This document shows positions 1-11,869 of a DNA stretch of 64,000 nucleotides, in pieces. The notes below the pieces were generated by a model. That model saw only the letters and a list, made by a program, of their open reading frames with translations, had not been told where the DNA came from and made no database searches. Location of the stretch: positions 1,426,001 through 1,490,000 of the forward strand of contig JAWWNJ010000050.1 of assembly GCA_037176885.1 (NCBI GenBank), read 5' to 3'. Source of the DNA: Favolaschia claudopus (taxonomy: Eukaryota; Basidiomycota; Agaricomycetes; Agaricales; Mycenaceae). The translations under genes and the position numbers were made by a program. Position 1 is the first letter of the stretch; every line of letters starts with the position of its first letter.

Positions 1-1205
1 CTAAAAAGAGAATGTTGCGCCCTCTACGGTCTTCCAAATCAATGCCCGCTATGGTCCAACACACGGCTTCGATGAGAAAGCACCTAGGCCGAGTCGCTCA
101 CGCCAAATGAGCGAGAGAAACATCCGTAGAGCCCTCCAATTGCTCTCTTCTGGCAAAGCCAAGAATGCATCAGACCTGCAGCGGAAATATTTCCCGCATT
201 TGCACGTCGATACGGTCCGGTCTGCGCTACGAGAGCGTGAACTAGGGGTCTATGTATGCCAATCCAAGTCTCTGTTGAAGCCAGAGCACCGGAGGAAGCG
301 AAAAGAGTGGGGGGAACTTCATTGTTACCGGACTGCAGAGAATTGGCGGGCCGTTATATTTTCAGATGAGTCAAAATTCAACATCATTGGTTCGGGTGGC
401 CGACAGTGGTGCTGAAGGGAACCAGGGAAGGCGTATGACTCCAGATATAGGTCCAACTCGGCGGCGGGAGTGTTATGGTCTGGGGCTGTCTCACCCGACA
501 CGGTGTCGGTCAACTTCATCGGACCGAAGGGATCATGGATCGCTTCGTTTACACTGACATCCTCTCGAAATCCCTCCTCAACATTCTGGACCAGCGTAAT
601 TTGGACCGCTCGACTATTTATTTCCAGCAAGACGGCGACTCAAAGCATAAATCCAAGCACGCGCAGGGGTGGCTTAATCTCGAGGGCTTTGATGTTCTTC
701 CCTGGTGCCCGTACTCGCTCAATATGAGCATCATAGAGAATCTTTGGGATCATTTGGAGCGTATGGTACGCGCTCGGGACTCTCTGCCGAAGAACCAGGA
801 TCACTTTGAAGGAGGAGTGGGAGAAAATAGATCAGACATATACTGACAAGTTATACGGCAGTATGCCCAACAGGGTGCGCAAAGTGTTGAAAGAAAAGGG
901 AGGCCCGACTCACTATTAATGTTCTGTGAGCTTTTCTTGTCCGTTTTCCCTCTCAAACTCATTTTCTGACTTGTATTTCCTAAAGCGGCAAAAAGCAGAT
1001 ATATAATTGGATCACCCATCACCAATAAATTCATTGCACAGCTCTCATTTTTGGACGCAGCCTCCCAATATCTTACAGGCACATACTACACATAGTGTAC
1101 TCCATAATGAGTCACAAAAGTTACCAGTCTATCCCCGCGATCTTGCGCAACACGAGCATCTTTCTCACAGATGCCGTGATCCCATACTTTTTCCCAGTCA
1201 GTGTA
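1..1205 (+). mobile_element. Tc1/mariner-type transposon, right part
   Basis: The left end lies outside the window. The right terminal repeat is at about 1176-1203; read inward on the minus strand it begins CACTGACTGGGAAAAAG and is followed outward by TA at 1204-1205, the target dinucleotide of this superfamily. A closely matching terminus (CACTGACTCGGAAAAAG) occurs at 36379. The transposase frame inside is broken, so the copy is dead. Positions 920-1175 are non-coding sequence of the element. Confidence 0.75.
2..919 (+). pseudogene. Tc1/mariner transposase, frameshifted
   Basis: This would encode the DDE transposase that cuts and pastes the surrounding element at TA sites. Frame 2 is open from the window edge to a stop at 413-415 and covers helix-turn-helix-like sequence and the first catalytic region (IFSDESKFN). 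Near 454 the frame changes to +1, giving GGSVMVWGC, then the second catalytic region (FQQDGDSKHKSK) and the third (CPYSLNMSIIENLWDHLE). Near 805 it returns to frame 2 and ends at TAA 917-919 after a tail resembling Tc1 C-termini. There is thus one in-frame stop and at least two frameshifts. The expected N-terminus is upstream of the window. No active product is expected. Confidence 0.8.
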
Positions 1206-2242
1206 CCCCAGCATTGCTACTTCGTTAGTTTCCCAGTGGCGGCTGCTTTTCATCGTCTTCGCAGGCATTGATTACGGTAGCACTGATTTCCAAATCCTTA
1301 CACGGCGCAAATTTGCTTCGGACACGAATGCGTGGACCGTACTTGTAAAACAAAAATGGAGACGGGGCGAGGAGGACTCCGACCCCCGCCAAAACAGTCG
1401 AAGCCCAGTGGATGCCAAGCTGCACGATTATCAACCGGGAGTATTGAACAATCACATACTACAATCACACCTTAATATCTGGACGGTAAACAAAGGGAAC
1501 CCAGCTGCCATAAGTGAACGGCAGATGACACGCAGCAGCACATTTTCGATGAAATTTCTTAATTCAACAACACAATGAGCATTTCTGAGTGTTATTGTGC
1601 ACACCTGAGCTTGAACCAAGCTGAGATTGTGCCGTGGGCAGGTGATTTTCTGTCAAACGTCACGAGACTGATGGCCTGGCCCTCTTTTCAAGTACAAGCT
1701 TAAGCACCCCGCCTTCGGCAGGGCCGGCTCGCTGCGCTCGCGTCCCTCCCTACGGCTGGTGCACAGCTTGTCGGGGCTCCGCCTAACGCAATACTTGGAT
1801 ACGGCTTCCCCTACATGAGTGTAGGGTCAGTCACAGAGACAGAGCGTAGCCAGACTAGTAAAGAGCGGTGGGGATATAGTCGGTAGAGTACATACATGGA
1901 AAAAAAGAATCCAGGCTCAAACTAGCCGTTTGCTATAACAGTCCAGGGGTTGCAAAAATCAACCGGTTTTTTTTTTTTTTTTTTTTCTTTCTTCGGCTGC
2001 CAGAAGGTCCAAAAAAAATTGGTAGTGTCTAGTAGTCAAATCGTTCCTGGGGCTCGGAAGATATTTACTTTGTGCGAGAGACACATTTGGGTCCGAATCG
2101 CCCCAAGAAACCATACATCAGAAGCTCCGGATTTGGACTGAAATTTCATAGTGAGTACACTGGGAGGAATGCAAGTGGCTACCACCACCACCGGGCGCGT
2201 TCCTTCGCCCGTGCTCTCGTTTTTAGTTCTTTTCCTTTCCCA
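1206..2242. other. non-coding stretch
   Basis: No convincing gene. It contains a 33-bp sequence shared with 5507-5539 and a T-rich run at about 1964-1986. The short reading frames here have no recognisable motif. Confidence 0.5.
1693..1725 (+). repeat. 33-bp shared repeat, copy 1
   Basis: A 33-bp stretch starting TACAAGCTTAAGCACC is identical to 5507-5539. It contains a short hairpin (GCC TTC GGC). After the shared part the two loci differ. It may be the edge of a larger dispersed element. Confidence 0.6.
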
Positions 2243-3109
2243 ATGGCCAACGACGACCCCTCGCCCTTCAGTGAGGCTCAGCTGGCCGCAGTTACGGCCA
2301 TTGTGGCCCGGGCCATTGCCGACAGCTCTCAAACGCCGCGAACGGTAGCGGAAATGTTACGTTCCCCACTACCAACGCCGCCGGTGAGCTTGGTTCGCTT
2401 CCGCCTCCTTTCGGTCCCCGACGATGTGGTACCGCCGCGTCAAGCTGGCGCACATCGACGCCATTGTAAATGGCACCTTCGAAGCCGACGACCTCCCCAA
2501 GCTCTCCTCCATCGCCGCCGCTGCCCCCGCTGCCCCGTGCCCATCCTCTTCCATCCGACTTCTGGTGTTGCCGCCCCGGAACAACCAGAGGAAGCCCTCG
2601 ATGCGGGTCTTCCCCGCGCATGGGTCAAGGCCTTCCCCTCCTTGCCCCCAATCCTTGATGCCTGGTAGACCTACACCGGCATCCGCTCCCTCATTGACAC
2701 CACCAATGGTGGTGTTGCTGCCACCCTTTCTATCTACACCAGCCAGCTCATGGATTTCACCACACAGTATGAGTGGTCCGCAGTCTTGCGTTACCACTAC
2801 GAATTTATTCGTGTGCGCATGGCGGAGAACTTTCTCCCCACGCGCTGGGTGACGCCCGATCAGGGCCTCGTCTCCACCAGGCTGGTTCGCTACCCACTGC
2901 CTCCACCATTCTCCTCCCAGCGCAAACGCGACCTTGCTGAGCGCCTTTCACCCAGCGCCCCTGCATCCCGGCCGAAGGTTGACGAGACTTGCTACAAGTT
3001 TCAGGACGCCGCTGGTTGCCACATGGGTGACAAGTGCTCTCGCCGCCACGTCTGCATTGCGTGTCAGGGCGCCCGCCCCGCACATGCTTGCCCCCAGAAG
3101 CGGAAGTAG
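2243..3109 (+). pseudogene. gag-like ORF of a DIRS/Ngaro-like retroelement, broken
   Basis: The probable start is ATG 2243 (MANDDPSPFSEAQ). The frame shifts near 2370 to give WYRRVKLAHIDAIVNG, and shifts back near 2550. An in-frame TAG at about 2667 interrupts it, then it is open to 3109. The C-terminal part has an exact C-x8-C-x5-C-x3-H finger (CYKFQDAAGC...H) followed by C-x2-C-x6-H-x-C. Finger-bearing ORFs of this kind precede the reverse transcriptase in basidiomycete tyrosine-recombinase retroelements. The next ORF downstream is such a reverse transcriptase, which supports the call. The role would be nucleic-acid binding in the element's particle. Two frameshifts and one nonsense change make it non-functional. 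The class name is inferred, because no tyrosine recombinase is visible. Confidence 0.6.
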
Positions 3110-3296
3110 GATGTTTGGGGCATGCCGACCGAGTCCGGCCTCTGCTCCACTCCGACCACCAACCCTTCGGTTCCTCTTCGTCCACTGGCTCCTCGCACCC
3201 CACCCTCTCTATCACCCCTTTTGCATACCGCTCATCTCGCTGCCCGTCTAATGCCTCCTCCCTCTCCCCATCCTAATACACACATCACATTCCCAG

Positions 3297-3764
3297 TTGC
3301 CCCTCCCTCTGGTCCTTGTGTTACTATGTAGCTCCCTTAATCCCGCTATGTTATCTTTCTTACTTCAGGATTATCCTGACCCCTCCTTCGTACAACACCT
3401 ACATAATATCTGTACCTATGGTGTGTCAATTGGATACACCGGCCCCCGAGTGGGTCGTGCCTTCTCACGAAATCTGCCTGCTACACCGTCCGAGCACGCT
3501 GTAACTGCTGCAGATATTCTGGCAAATTTCTCTCTGGGTGAGCTTCGCCGTGTCGACTCCCTCCCCATTCATGAGCAGCGCCGGGTCGTTTACTCACCTG
3601 TGGGCACTGTCCCCAAAGCAGATGGCGAGTGGCGCACTGTCCAACACCTCTCTTATCCTCGTGGCTCGTCTATCAACGATAGCATCTCCTCTGTCTCCTA
3701 CACCTCGCTCGACACCTTCTTTGCTCCGCCGCCTTGGTCATGGCACTCTCCTATGGAAGATTGA
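3297..3764 (+). pseudogene. DIRS/Ngaro-like reverse transcriptase, N-terminal fragment
   Basis: An open frame of 155 codons holds the signature SPVGTVPKADGEWR followed by HLSYPRGSSINDSIS. This matches the start of the reverse transcriptase of DIRS-type retroelements (consensus as I recall it: a lysine-rich GVVPK motif, then a histidine, LSYPRGSSVND). The preceding GYTGPRVGRAFSRNLP is also typical. The frame stops after WSHSPMED-like sequence at 3764, before the YxDD catalytic box, RNase H and recombinase, so it is a 3'-truncated relic. Sequence after about 3765 is unrelated. It lies about 190 bp downstream of the gag-like ORF in the same orientation. Confidence 0.65.
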
Positions 3765-5506
3765 CTTCTGGTTGACACTCGGGTTAGGGGAGAAGGGCCC
3801 AGGAGCCAAGTCGATAACAAACCTGGGGATCAGAGATCCCCTGTGGACTACTCATATACAAGAAGTCGGTACGTCTACGGCACTTGGCCGACTTTGTCCG
3901 ATCATGGCAGATCCCCGTCGGCAGGCCTGTAGACCGTCTTAGACGTGGGATCGATCAAAATCTGCGGATTTCGGGCGACATGGGCCGATCATTGGCCGAT
4001 CTTGACCGCCTGTCAAACGCCGGCAAGGCTCTCCCAGCCGTATGACCGCCGAGAAACCGATGTCTGGGGTTTTTCAGGCCGTAGAGAAGCCCTGGACAAA
4101 AATTGGAGCCCATAGAATGATGCAAGAGTCTGATATACCCTTCACAAATTTCGGTATGTGGACGGGGGTCGCTCAATATCGTGCAGACGACCCCCTTAAA
4201 CGCAGTGAGTGACGTAAGATATGACATAAGTGAGCACAGCATGATGTCTTGGAGACAGAGAACTTCTGCCCAAGTCAGAAGACGTCATAGCTGGCTCATT
4301 CAAGACTCAAACATCAGAACGGATTTCAGGACGCCATTCGACGGAAGAAAAGCCTGTGTGAGCGAAAAATTTGATTTTTGGGCAATTTTCCGCTGATTTT
4401 GTGACTCATCTGGGACATTCATAAGAGGCCTCGGTGACCCGTGGCAGGTAAGACAATAAGTACCTTTATTTACCTTAATTTACGGAAATGCACGGTAAAT
4501 CGTGGCGATTTACCAGCATCATCAGCGCTGGATCAAGTCGATCAGCGCGTTTGATCCCCGGCCTCTCCTCTCACCACACCAGTGACACCACCTCCTCAAG
4601 GCATCGACGGTCAAGGTCAAGCAGCAACAGCAAACGACGCGCGCGGTGCACACCCAGCACCTCCCCTAGTACCAACCCAGCGCTAATTCCACAATCAAGG
4701 TGTGAAGAGCATCCTGGATCGCCCAAACCGCCGACAAAGTACTTCTTTGTGGCCAATACCTTACCGGCGCCGTCCGCTCGATGTACTGGGCACCCAACCC
4801 ACCTCCCTCCTCTCTATAACACTTGGAATGCCGGCGTTCAGATTCTTGCTGCTCTTGTTCATCGCCATCCTAAACAAATATGGCCATTTCACCGGAATGC
4901 TCTTTCTCGCGTCTCGTCTGGGCTTATTCGACATCACTCCCGGGCACCTACAGACACCTTTCAGCGGCACGTATCTTTCCAGTAACAGAGACCAGCGAGA
5001 TACAACGTCCTGCGGTGTAGTCACGCCGAACACAATCGCGGTGGAAATCTTTGGGGAAGAGGTCTGGGAGCAGGCGCATGCCGCAGCTGCTCGCGCTAAC
5101 TGCTTTATTCGCCTGGCGCACAGTCCCGCTATCCGTGTGAAGTTTAATTCGTCATTTTCATCCAACGACACGAACTTGCCACCCTCTCAGGCGTCTATGA
5201 TCCCACCAAAACGCAGCGCTGGTGGTGTGCGTGTTGACGCCCCTCAGGAGGTGCAAGTTGCGGTTGCTTTGCGCGACCACAACTTCCCAGTCCTTTGTCG
5301 CAGATGTGCGCGTCAGGGCCCGGGATAAAGGAGTTACACCGATGGAAATGATGAACCCTACGCCCGTCCCTCCAATTGCCCTCCAGTTTTGGTGCTGATA
5401 GCGAGATGAGAGATATTGAGCCGGATGATGCATACACATACCCCCCCCCCTCTCCATCACGTGGATTTGTAGTTTGACGTAGTTACCACGTGTTTGTATT
5501 GGTTTC
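3765..5506. other. unassigned stretch
   Basis: Overlapping reading frames at 4488-4985 (+), 4702-5328 (+) and 4761-5171 (-) are open but carry no motif I recognise. The frames at 4.7-5.3 kb may be remnant element sequence. A C-rich run is at about 5443. I cannot name a gene here. Confidence 0.3.
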
Positions 5507-5539
5507 TACAAGCTTAAGCACCCCGCCTTCGGCAGGGCC
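5507..5539 (+). repeat. 33-bp shared repeat, copy 2
   Basis: Identical to 1693-1725. It abuts the left edge of the CACTG-ended element at 5543. Confidence 0.6.
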
Positions 5540-5915
5540 TGTCACTGTGGCCCGCAAACCCCATGAATTTCACGCAGTTGATTCACCCAATCTTCACCTG
5601 AAGTTCACCAGAAAAGCCCATGAATTTCACGCAGAGCTTGTGAATTTCACGGGGTTCAATTCACCTAGTTGGACTAAGTGAATGGAACGTTTCATGGGGT
5701 TCATTCACGTAGTTTTACAGTGAATTTCACGGAATTATAGATTGGAATCCCGTTTCACTAGGTTCAATTCACCTGAGAATTCATTCATAAACTACGTGAA
5801 AATTCGGTTGAAAGTCCGTGAAAAATCAATTAGGCCAATCTTGCTTTGACCAGACATCGCTGGAATCCTACTACATACTATAACATTGCTTTACTATCTG
5901 TACTGACTACTAGAA

Positions 5916-6611
5916 TGTCGGAAAATCCGAAAATACCTGATCAGTACTTACCGACCTATCAGGCCTGGTCAGATTCCGGGGGGAGGCTGATCAGCACTTA
6001 TCAGCTCCATATCAGCTCTCGTCAGCGCAGGGGAAAATTCTACCACATTTGACTGAAAAGTTCAACTCGGCAGGCAAGTGTCACCTCTCCCGCGGTTGCT
6101 TGGTACATTTTCCGCGCGAAAAAAAGGTGCAAAACCATCTAGAACTGGTAAAATGGCCCAGCCAAAGGTCGTCCAAGCAAGGTACATGGTTCAGGTCATG
6201 ACCTTCCAACGTTTCCACTGTATGACGCAGTCGTGCTCCACACCTAACATAAGAAGTGAACATAAGTGTTAGAAATTAAATTGTGTATTTAGAATTAGAA
6301 TTATAACCTCATTAACTATTAACTAGAATACTAAACTAAAGTAAGTAAAGTACTAGTAAAGCAATTGAAAAAGTAGCACTTGTAATAACCCTTCAAGCGA
6401 AGGGTGAAAGACTTTTGTTAATCACGGCGAGCACAAGCTGATCAGTGTGTATCAGCACCGGTCAGTACAGATAACTCGCGGTCAGACTGACGAGCTGATA
6501 AGGCGTTATCGGCCCTTTCTGCCAGGTATCAGACCCCCTCCGAGCTGACGGCCTGATCAGCGTATATGCGCGCATATTCGGGCATGTCAGGCATTTTCGG
6601 ATTTTCCGACA
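5916..6611. mobile_element. TGTCGG-ended MITE
   Basis: Terminal inverted repeats read TGTCGGAAAATCCGAAAAT at both ends. A possible 2-bp duplication AA flanks it. Subterminal CTGATCAG-type motifs recur near both ends. It sits inside the CACTG-ended element, so it inserted later. No coding capacity. Related ends occur at 55064-55882 and, with TGTCGC, at 32487-34086. Confidence 0.7.
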
Positions 6612-7020
6612 AATATATATGACTTTACTTGGTTGCAATACAAATTACCGAACACTATATAGATTAAATTTCTTGATATGTATAGGGTGAGAGCAACCAG
6701 TACTGATGACCGGAACCATGTACCTTGCTCGGAGCAACTCTGACCCCATGAATTTCACCCAGTTTGAGAGTGAATTTCAGAGAGTCCCACCTTGGCTAAA
6801 ATTGCAATTTTTCAACGATTCCAAGTGACTTGATTCAACCAATTTTCAAGTGAATTTCACGTAGTTGGAATATAGGTATCCCAAGCCAAATTCATGCACT
6901 TTCATTCACCCAATAACAAGGTGATATTCACGTAGCTCAGCATGGCATACAGGAAGTACGTGAATCAGGTACCTGAATTTCCAACTACGTGAATCTAAAT
7001 TCAGAGTATATATGTACTAG

Positions 7021-8045
7021 AAACGAAAACGAAAACGACTATATATAGAATAGCCGATAGATGGCCGGTGGTGCCCGTCGGCAGCAGGTTCAGAAACGAA
7101 AATGAAGCAGTCGGCACGGAACAAGTCAAGGTCGGCTCTATGACGCCAAGGGTCACGGTCACGTACATGCTCATGTTGGTCCCGTTCCGATGCTCGGCTA
7201 CTACTTAAAAATAACCGAAATTGCCGTTTTTTCCCTCCGCAAATTGAGATGCTCGTGCAACTTAGCTACTGCCGGCAGCCAACACAAATTAACAGATAAA
7301 TATAAAATAATAATATTTGTTTACTTTATGTAGTCCATTCTTGTTTCCTATTTACATACCTTTAGTGTTTGTCTATAAGTATCATGAATCTCATACTTGG
7401 GTATCGTAAAAATTTCTATTTTATGATTTTGAAGTGAAGTGATCTTCACTGGGTGACTTCCCGTAAGGTAAATTTACTCCACCAGAATATTTCGAGACAG
7501 CTGTCGGGACCCCATCACTCTTCGCACCCAAATCGAGCGAAGATTTAGTCCGCATCAGTTGAATATAATAAAGTTTGGATGGGGGGTCGGCACCCCTCCA
7601 CTAGATTTCAAGACCCAAAAATAAATCTCCAGACACTTTTTGACACCCCATCAGGTCCTGCAACCTCTCTCCCGCAAACAGGGCAGTCGCGCACCTGGTA
7701 GATTTGTTTTGCGATGAAAATATCGCCAGTCTGATTGCATCACTGGCACTCTCAAACAACCTCAGAAATTGGGCCAGCATAAATTTATCTTACGGGAAGT
7801 CACCCACTCTTCAATTAAGTGCTAAGACACGCCGTGTGCGTGACCTGGTACAGCCACTCGGACGCGTTCGGCAAGCGGCCGATGACACAATAGACCACGT
7901 ACATTGATATACTGTGACTGTGACATCAATCCAATCCTCTCGGCTTCTTTGCCCGTTTCTGAATGCTGGCAATTGATGGACTTGATGGCCTGGAAGGCCG
8001 CCTGATCATTATCAGCTAGCCGCGTTTTCGTTTTCGATTTTCGTT
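7021..8045. mobile_element. AACGAAAACG-ended element (limits approximate)
   Basis: The left edge at about 7021 has AAACGAAAACGAAAACG. The right edge at about 8045 has the complement (CGTTTTCGTTTTCGATTTTCG). Sequence of the CACTG-ended host element resumes on both sides. No target duplication was found, so the limits are good to a few bases. No gene is recognised inside. It hosts the MITE at 7450-7806. Confidence 0.5.
7450..7806. mobile_element. MITE with GGGTGACTTCCCGTAAG termini
   Basis: Inverted repeats of about 26 bp (GGGTGACTTCCCGTAAG then a variable base and TAAATTTA) face each other at 7451 and 7805. The interior is about 0.3 kb and non-coding. The target duplication is unclear. It is the innermost layer of the 5.5-8.1 kb nest. 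Confidence 0.6.
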
Positions 8046-8133
8046 CATACCGCTAAATTCACCTGAAAATTGGTTGAATCGCGAATTTCATGCAACGGCT
8101 AAGTGAAATTCACGGGGTTTTACGACCACAGTG

Positions 8134-8695
8134 CTGTTTTTTTGCTGGATTCCTTGCCCGCGGCGCCGGGGACCGCGTGTGAGTTTCAACATCTCGACAC
8201 GAAAACGGCAGCTTTGTATTTGTTTGGTTCGCAGAGGTGCTTGGTTCCAACTTTGTAAAGGTTTCAGCGCCTGAAAAACAGACTGTTTCTCTTAGTACCA
8301 CTGAAAAAATATCTTCGTATACGTAAGAGGCATAAAAATAAAAGTTATCCCTTTTGGTACACCCTCCCTCAAATTCCATGTCAAACCTGCTGCATTTTTT
8401 CAACCCTACACCACTTCAAGGGAAATGCAAAGGAATTTTATAAATCTAAGGGATAACCTCTGAGGATGCTCATTACAGAAGTATTTTTCTCCGCAAAGTT
8501 GAAAGGTTACCGTGTGTTTTGAATAAACGATGGATTTTATACTGGCAACCCTCGAAACGCGTGAGGTCACAGATGTCACAGATGTCACACTTGTGATCTT
8601 TCTCTGCGACGCGTCTCTCCTCATCGGCTGCACTCTCATACTGCGCTCTGTCAACGTTTCCTGCTTCGCTGCTCTTGCTTTGATGTTCCTGCACA
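8134..8695. other. upstream region of the 8.7-kb gene
   Basis: No gene called. Short minus-strand frames at 8110-8705 lack motifs. A small CACAGATGT tandem lies near 8572-8590. Confidence 0.4.
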
Positions 8696-11600
8696 ATGCC
8701 CCCACCCTCCAGACGTCAAAAGGCGGCTAAACAACGTATCAATGACCGCACTGATCCTCACACCGCCCCGTCCGCCGAAGACGTGGAAAACGTTGACCCG
8801 ATTCAGGATGCCGTTCCCATGGAAGATACTACAAATCGGCCGAAGAACTGCGGACGCAGCTGGCCGAAAAGAATGCACAAATCCATCATTTAGAAGCGAC
8901 GATCTCCCAGCTCTCGGCTGATCTGCAACAGCTCCGTTCTGACTTCCAATGAAAATACTGTTCACCGAACCAAAACAGATGCCCTTTCTGCTACCAACCG
9001 CTCTCTGACGTCTCTCAAGCGTAAAGCAGATACTAGTTGTCGGGAGGAACTAACCCGGCGCCGGAAACGAGTGAAGCGCCTCGAAAACACTCTTAGCACG
9101 ACTACAAAAACTCACGCGTCTTCGCTAAACAACCTACAAATCACCCTCGACTTGAATACCTCTCGCATCTCTTCTCTCGAAATCGCTCTCGCTGCTGCTC
9201 ATAAAGATCTCGGCTCTCGTGATGCTCTCGTTACTTCGCTACGCTCAACAATTCAGGAGAAACAAACGACTTTAACCTCCACCCGTAACCGACTCTATGC
9301 CGCTCAAAAGCAGGCTTCTCGTGCTCAATCCTCACTCGAAGACATTAACAGAAAATACAAGAAGCTGCTGAACTGGGATCCGATGGACGGCGCGGAATAT
9401 TCGGCAGAGGCGCGCAAGCTGATGCGCGACTTGACTCTAGCTGGATGTGCAGCCGGAAAGGTGGAGGTTGCTGTGCGGGCTTGTGCGGAGGCCTTTGGAA
9501 TAACGATTCGTCGGAGCCGGCTGATGAGCCGCCGTACCGTTGGGAGAGCAATTGACGAAGGTGGAAAGGACGGAGAGCTTCAATTGGCTCAAGAGATTCT
9601 TAACGCACCAGGTACGAATCATGACATTCATCGATGCTTGTATTACTCAATTGTTTACAGGTTTTGTTGAAAGCTCAGACGGCACTTCATTCCGTGGAGT
9701 CAACGTTGAAAGTCGGCACATCACTCTCGCTGTTCCATCATACGCTCCTGGTGTAGACGACAACGATAAATCGACCTGGACTCACCATACTCGATTTTGG
9801 GAAGTCGCCCCCGCTCTCGATCACACCTCCAAACGGCAATTTGAAGGCACTCTCGAGGCGGCTTCCACAATGGGTGCAGCTTATACCAATAGTCCACTCG
9901 CAGCCCAGGCGGGACGGCTGATGGATTCCGACGAGTATCTCCGAAAGAAATTAGGCGAAGGAAGGGATCATGCGGCAGATGGGAAGAAGGCTTTTAGCTA
10001 CTCGGATGAACACAAGACCAGCATCATCATACGGGACCTTGGGCAAAGCGCCATGGACGAGGAGGATCTACTCACAGGCGACATTCTTCTCACCATGTCG
10101 CGCTTGACGGATGATGATTTACAAGAGGTCGGGAAAATCTCTGCCGAAGAATTGGCGTCCTTGTGAGTGGTCTTTCACTTCTCCCTCCTTTCCATTCTTC
10201 TTCAGTTGGGAATAGACCAAGCGCCAAGCGAAGCGAGCTCATTGGCAAGGCTCTAGAAATCAATCTTGGGAAGGAGCGGTTTGATTTGTTGCCTGCCGAC
10301 CAGCGCAAAAACCTCATCACCCATTTCTTTGGTGGCTGTTGCATGCACAAGGACGCCAATGTCCTCAAAATCGCCTATGCAGCGGTCCAGCGCTTGTATG
10401 AAACCCGCAACCTTCCCTCTCCCGTCATTCTTGCTAATCGCGCCAACTCCGCAACAATCGCCCTCGCTTCAGCCGACAGTGCAGCTGCCCAGAATGCCGT
10501 CGAGGACAGTTCAGCCGGTGCTATCAAGCTCTTGCAGCTGATGGGTGCCTTGTTTCGTCACAAGGATCGTGTCCGAGGCTACCAGGACCGTTCTGCTCTC
10601 TTTGTTCGGCAACAGAAACTCGAAATGTTCAATATCAAACGATCTCCAAAATTTCCGGATATCTCGAACACACGATACGGATGCTACAGTGGTGTGTTTT
10701 CACAGCATCTACTATGAGCTCATCACTAATGCAATTGACGCCAAAACAAAATCCGGCACGGCCAATCACGTTGAAAAGAATATATTGAAGGGTCTTGACT
10801 GTAAAGCAACGATGACGGAGCTCGTCGCTTTGGCTTTATACGGTGTCTCTGTCTCTTGGCCATATATGGCACAAGTTCGCGGTCACCATGGAACGATCGT
10901 CAATCTACTCTCGCTTACCCCGCTTCATCGCAAGCTGCCGACATTCTGCTCTCACATTGCCGCAAACCCTCTTATATTCTTCGACTCGTCAACACCCTCG
11001 GATCAACTGACTATCGACGGCAAACATTTTATGAACGACCGCCTCTTGGACGCCATTTCTACAGTATCATCCGCAGCGATCTTCCCAATCTTGCCCTTGT
11101 TATCTCTACTCTCTTCTCCGGCTCTGACGGCGGCTGGGTTCACTTCACACCGTGGAACAATTGACCAGCTCACTCCAGAGCAACGCCAAAATCTTGTTGT
11201 ACCTGCCACCAATGATCCCAACGAGGGCGCACTCGGCTCGTATACCACCAACATGGGATATCGGCCAAACAGCACTCCTCGCTCCTTCACTAGTCGCACT
11301 CGCATCGCCCGGAACAATACTGAGGCGTTCATCAAGAAACATTATGACGCTGCTATCCAGAAATACGTGATGAGAGAGGTCAGGAAGGATGGTGCGAGTG
11401 GTGCTGCCGCCAAATTTCGTAAAGCTTTGACTGCACTTCAGCGGGAGAAGGGGAGGAAGCGACAACAAAAGTCGGCAGCAAAGAAGACAGCAAAGGCGGC
11501 GTACCTGGCAGCGACAGCCCTCGAGCTCGACATTCGCAAAATCAATGTGATGATTTCAGCACAACTTAAAGACCAATTGGCGGTGTACCGGGACCGATTA

Positions 11601-11869
11601 AAAGACGCTGTTCTTGTCAAAATACTTTGGAAGGATATGTCGACTGTTGCAGTTCGACGTAAATTGGTTTTGGAAGCCCGAGAACGCGAACTTTCGAGGC
11701 GGTTTGTACTTTAACACTCCTCATACAATGTTTTCTGATGCGCTTCAGTGCTCTGGCCCCCACTGCCGAGTCAGACGACTCGACTCAGGTCACAGAAGAG
11801 CTGATTACTGTCGACGAATTCGGATTTGGTGCCAATGAGGATGCTGAGTGGGAGGATGTTGTCGAGTAA
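8696..11869 (+). pseudogene. coiled-coil protein of an expanded agaricomycete family, frame-broken
   Basis: Biochemical function is unknown; I recognise the family only by its conserved blocks. The protein starts MPPPSRRQKAAKQRI, then a long coiled coil (about 8840-9340), then MSRRTVGRAIDEGG, ESSDGTSFRGVNVESRHI, SPKFPDISNTRYG and VPATNDPNEGALGSY, in the order I recall for this family. Introns fit GT-AG: 9612-9660, 10163-10205 and 11702-11748, with the last exon 11749-11869. Three single-base frame breaks remain: near 8830, near 8949 (TGA 8950-8952 lies just past the switch) and near 10700 between NTRYG and YYELITNAID. None fits an intron. A recent loss of function or assembly errors both explain this. 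A transposon-derived origin is possible given the many copies in such genomes. Confidence 0.6.

Larger units (their letters stand above)
5543..8133. mobile_element. CACTG-ended TIR element with nested insertions
   Basis: Left end CACTGTGGCCCGCAAACCCC; right end read inward CACTGTGGTCGTAAAACCCC. The match continues to about 31 bp. A 4-bp direct repeat CTGT flanks it (5539-5542 and 8134-8137). The arms carry many copies of GTGAATTTCAC-like motifs (5560-5830, 6740-7020, 8050-8120). A related 754-bp copy is at 55974-56727. Without the nested elements this copy would be about 0.87 kb and has no transposase, so it is non-autonomous. CACTG ends suggest a CACTA/CMC relation, but the 4-bp duplication leaves that open. 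Confidence 0.7.

Noticed and set aside
10545..11714. 389-codon frame as an independent gene
   Set aside because: Its conserved blocks continue upstream exons of the 8696-11869 gene; it is the 3' exon after a frame break.
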